Assembly (NCBI GenBank): GCA_049999725.1 | Contig: JBNGIS010033817.1 | Span: forward strand, 107,479 to 149,746 | DNA length: 42,268 nt | DNA from: Haplomitrium mnioides | Lineage: Eukaryota; Marchantiophyta; Haplomitriopsida; Calobryales | Reading direction: 5' to 3' | In this document: positions 40,469-42,268 of the stretch, piece after piece | Position numbering within the stretch: the stretch's first letter is position 1 | How the letters are laid out: each line of letters starts with the position of its first letter | Notes under the pieces: model-generated | Seen by the model: only the letters and a program-made list of their open reading frames with translations | What the model was told of the DNA's origin: nothing | Database searches by the model: none | Program-made: the position numbers and the translations under genes

Positions 40469-41920
40469 TATGTGAGAGCATAGTTCCTGTCAAGAGATCA
40501 AAATTCATATGAAGATGCTCCTTTCGGCGCAGCAAAATAAAAGTAAAATGGTAAAGTTGTGAGTTTTTGGAAAAATATGAAAAATAGAGTATATTGTGTT
40601 ATGGAGAGCAGAAAGGAGGAGGCTATGCTATAGGAGGAGCTTTATTTTGGGAAAATTAAAAATTGCAAAACTAATCTAATTGTCAAGGGCCAGCCAGCCC
40701 CTACCTACATCTATCTATCTTTCTATGTGTGTTGATGGACATCTTGCCCAAGAGCCAGTGGAATTGCGTTGGAGGACAAGTTGCCCTGTTGTGCCCTGAA
40801 CTAGATCCATCCAAGGGCAGGAAGTTAAGTGGTGGCCTAACACCCCTGTAGGGCTGCCTCTCGAAGGTAAATTAGTGAGAATTGCTTGAAATGTGGAGGA
40901 TCATTCTGTGTGAAGGCTCCTCCTCTATGATCTGTCTGATTGAGAAGAATTGTATAAGGGAAAATTTCTCTTCTCTGTAGGTCTGCGATCCAATCCATGC
41001 AAGCTCCTTGTTGTGAGAATTGAAGGAAAGAGGCGATCGGAAGGGGAATCTTTGTATGGAGGAGAATATCTGCTAGACATTGAGAAGAAGGAATGTTGTG
41101 ATCGATCCGAATGGAGGTGATTGAGGTTATGCGCACGACAAGGAAAAGGTGAGTGAGGAGATTCTTGGGAAGAATCAATTTGCAAGCGAACAACCTGGGG
41201 CAAAGTTTGCCAGGATTTGACGGGGGAGCACAGAGGACTTTGCTGAAGAAGAATCACATCAGGAAGGACAGCAACGGAAAGATTCAGGCTGGTGGTGCGA
41301 TCGAGTAACAAAATAGGAAAGAATGACGAAGGTTGAGAACTCAACAAAAGGAGAACCGAATGGAAGTATATCGTGCTGAAGAAGAGTTCGAACGAATGAA
41401 GACTCGTCCTGCTGGGGAAGCAATTGAATGAAGGGGGAGGTCTTCTGCCATTGATCGCTGGGATTCGTTGACAAAGGAGCAATCGAGGAAGATCGAAAAG
41501 TTAACAAAGGAGAGAATGAAAAATATAAAAGAAAGAATCAAACAAAGGAAAGGGATCAATTGAAGATCCTTATGAAGGTTGTCCTTGTCGAAGAATTGAA
41601 TGAAGACCCTGGCCGTGAATCGAATGGAGACTTGTCGTGCTGAAGAAACGTTTGGACACAGAGAGAAAGACTCGTTGTGCTAGGAAAGGTCAAACGGGAT
41701 AAAGACTCACCGCGACTGAAGAAGCAATTGAACAAGGGAAGACTCTTCGGGCTGGAATTCATCGTCGAAGGATTTTGTTGAAGTAAGGTAATGTGAAGAG
41801 TGTTTCTGCGAGGGATCGAATTGGAAGACTGCTTCGAGGTGGAAATCAATCGAGCAGATGCGCAATCAAGTGGTATTAAATTTTAAAGGAATAAGTAAGA
41901 ATTGGAAGCGAGCGGAAGGA
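40469..41920. other. GC-richer region, no recognised gene
   Basis: The longest open frame of the window (185 codons, minus, 41482-40925) lies here but is low-complexity (Ser, Leu, Pro, Phe) and is the complement of purine-rich DNA, so I do not call it a gene. Between about 41330 and 41750 the plus strand repeats degenerate phrases such as CGTGCTGAAGAAG and GAAGCAATTGAA. The character suggests the leader or LTR of another retroelement, without proof. Confidence 0.35.
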
Positions 41921-42020
41921 TGTTTCGTGAAGAATCCGTGTTTCGTGTGAAGAATCCGTGTTCCATGTGAAGAATCCGTGTTCCATGAGAAGAATCCGTG
42001 TTCTGTGAGGGGAGCCCGTG
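41921..42020 (+). repeat. 20-bp tandem repeat, five units
   Basis: Unit near TTCCATGTGAAGAATCCGTG, exactly 20 bp; the first four units are close copies and the fifth is diverged. Confidence 0.93.
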
Positions 42021-42066
42021 GTCCGAAGAAGGCTTCGAAACTCCGCCTTCTTATGTGGGGCACCCT

Positions 42067-42202
42067 GGTTAAAGGGGTTTTGTTTTGAGTGTCCGTGTGG
42101 GGATCCGAAGTGGAATCCCCTGTTAAAATGGTTTCGTGTGGGGATTCGAAGTGGAATCCCCGGTTTAATTGGTTCCGTGTGGAGTTACAAAGTGGGGAGA
42201 CC
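42067..42202 (+). repeat. 41-bp tandem repeat, three units
   Basis: Units start at 42067, 42121 and 42162. Units two and three are 41 bp; unit one carries about 13 extra bases. The shared core is CGTGTGGGGATTCGAAGTGG and the following GGAATCCCC, decayed in unit three. Confidence 0.88.
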
Positions 42203-42268
42203 GGTTAGGAAGGCTACGTTTCGAGGAGATCGACGGGCTCGAGATTGGTGAAATGGCGATGAAGCGGA

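Noticed and set aside
40925-41482. 185-codon minus-strand frame, the longest in the window
   Set aside because: Low-complexity Ser/Leu/Pro/Phe composition opposite purine-rich DNA, overlapping other open frames, and no family resemblance.
1-42268. tRNA genes at the GGTATCAGAGCC-like sites
   Set aside because: These are primer binding sites complementary to initiator tRNA next to LTR ends, without a cloverleaf around them.

Overview
This is nuclear DNA of a land plant, AT-rich and almost wholly built from decayed mobile elements. Evidence for a plant: a Ty3/gypsy chromovirus with an initiator-tRNA-Met primer site and a C-terminal chromodomain, plant-type Ty1/copia pol genes, a fragment of a cytosolic thymidine kinase gene, and GT-AG introns. 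I see no intact cellular gene. Large size of the repeat load suggests a big plant genome (fern, lycophyte or gymnosperm are possible), but the sequence does not settle this.

Layout. 1-881: (AG)n microsatellite, a possible LTR scrap, then an old 3' end of chromovirus family (remnant E). 882-4.5 kb: nothing recognised. 4.53-4.93 kb: thymidine kinase pseudogene. 5.7-7.9 kb: decayed coding region of unknown family ending in a coiled coil. 8.13-8.31 kb: (AG)n broken by a 100-N assembly gap. 8.3-13.7 kb: nothing recognised. 13.73-22.0 kb: copia element D (+), whose 5' LTR is split by a structurally complete but mutated chromovirus A (13784-18862, two 377-bp LTRs, CTCCT target duplication). 22.0-33.5 kb: two incomplete copies, both on the minus strand, of an intron-bearing gene family with a ParB-like domain followed by a bacterial/phage-type (beta-class order) DNA methyltransferase-like domain. 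A second chromovirus, B (29150-32800, minus), sits inside a 24-bp tandem array in intron 1 of copy 2. 33.67-37.62 kb: 5'-truncated copia element C (minus). 37.62-38.10 kb: fragment resembling the DUF7869 family. 38.83-40.47 kb: third methyltransferase-like copy. 40.5-42.27 kb: GC-richer sequence with short tandem repeats and no recognised gene.

The most interesting item is the ParB/methyltransferase-like family. Three copies within 18.5 kb share exon order, splice positions, 3' flank and, for copies 1 and 3, the same 3' boundary, as expected of a mobile or repeatedly duplicated unit. Their introns and 3' flanks carry arrays of 24-bp units built on the palindrome CCATGCGCGCATGG. All copies here are mutated (stops, frameshifts, damaged motifs), so any activity must be sought in other copies in the genome.
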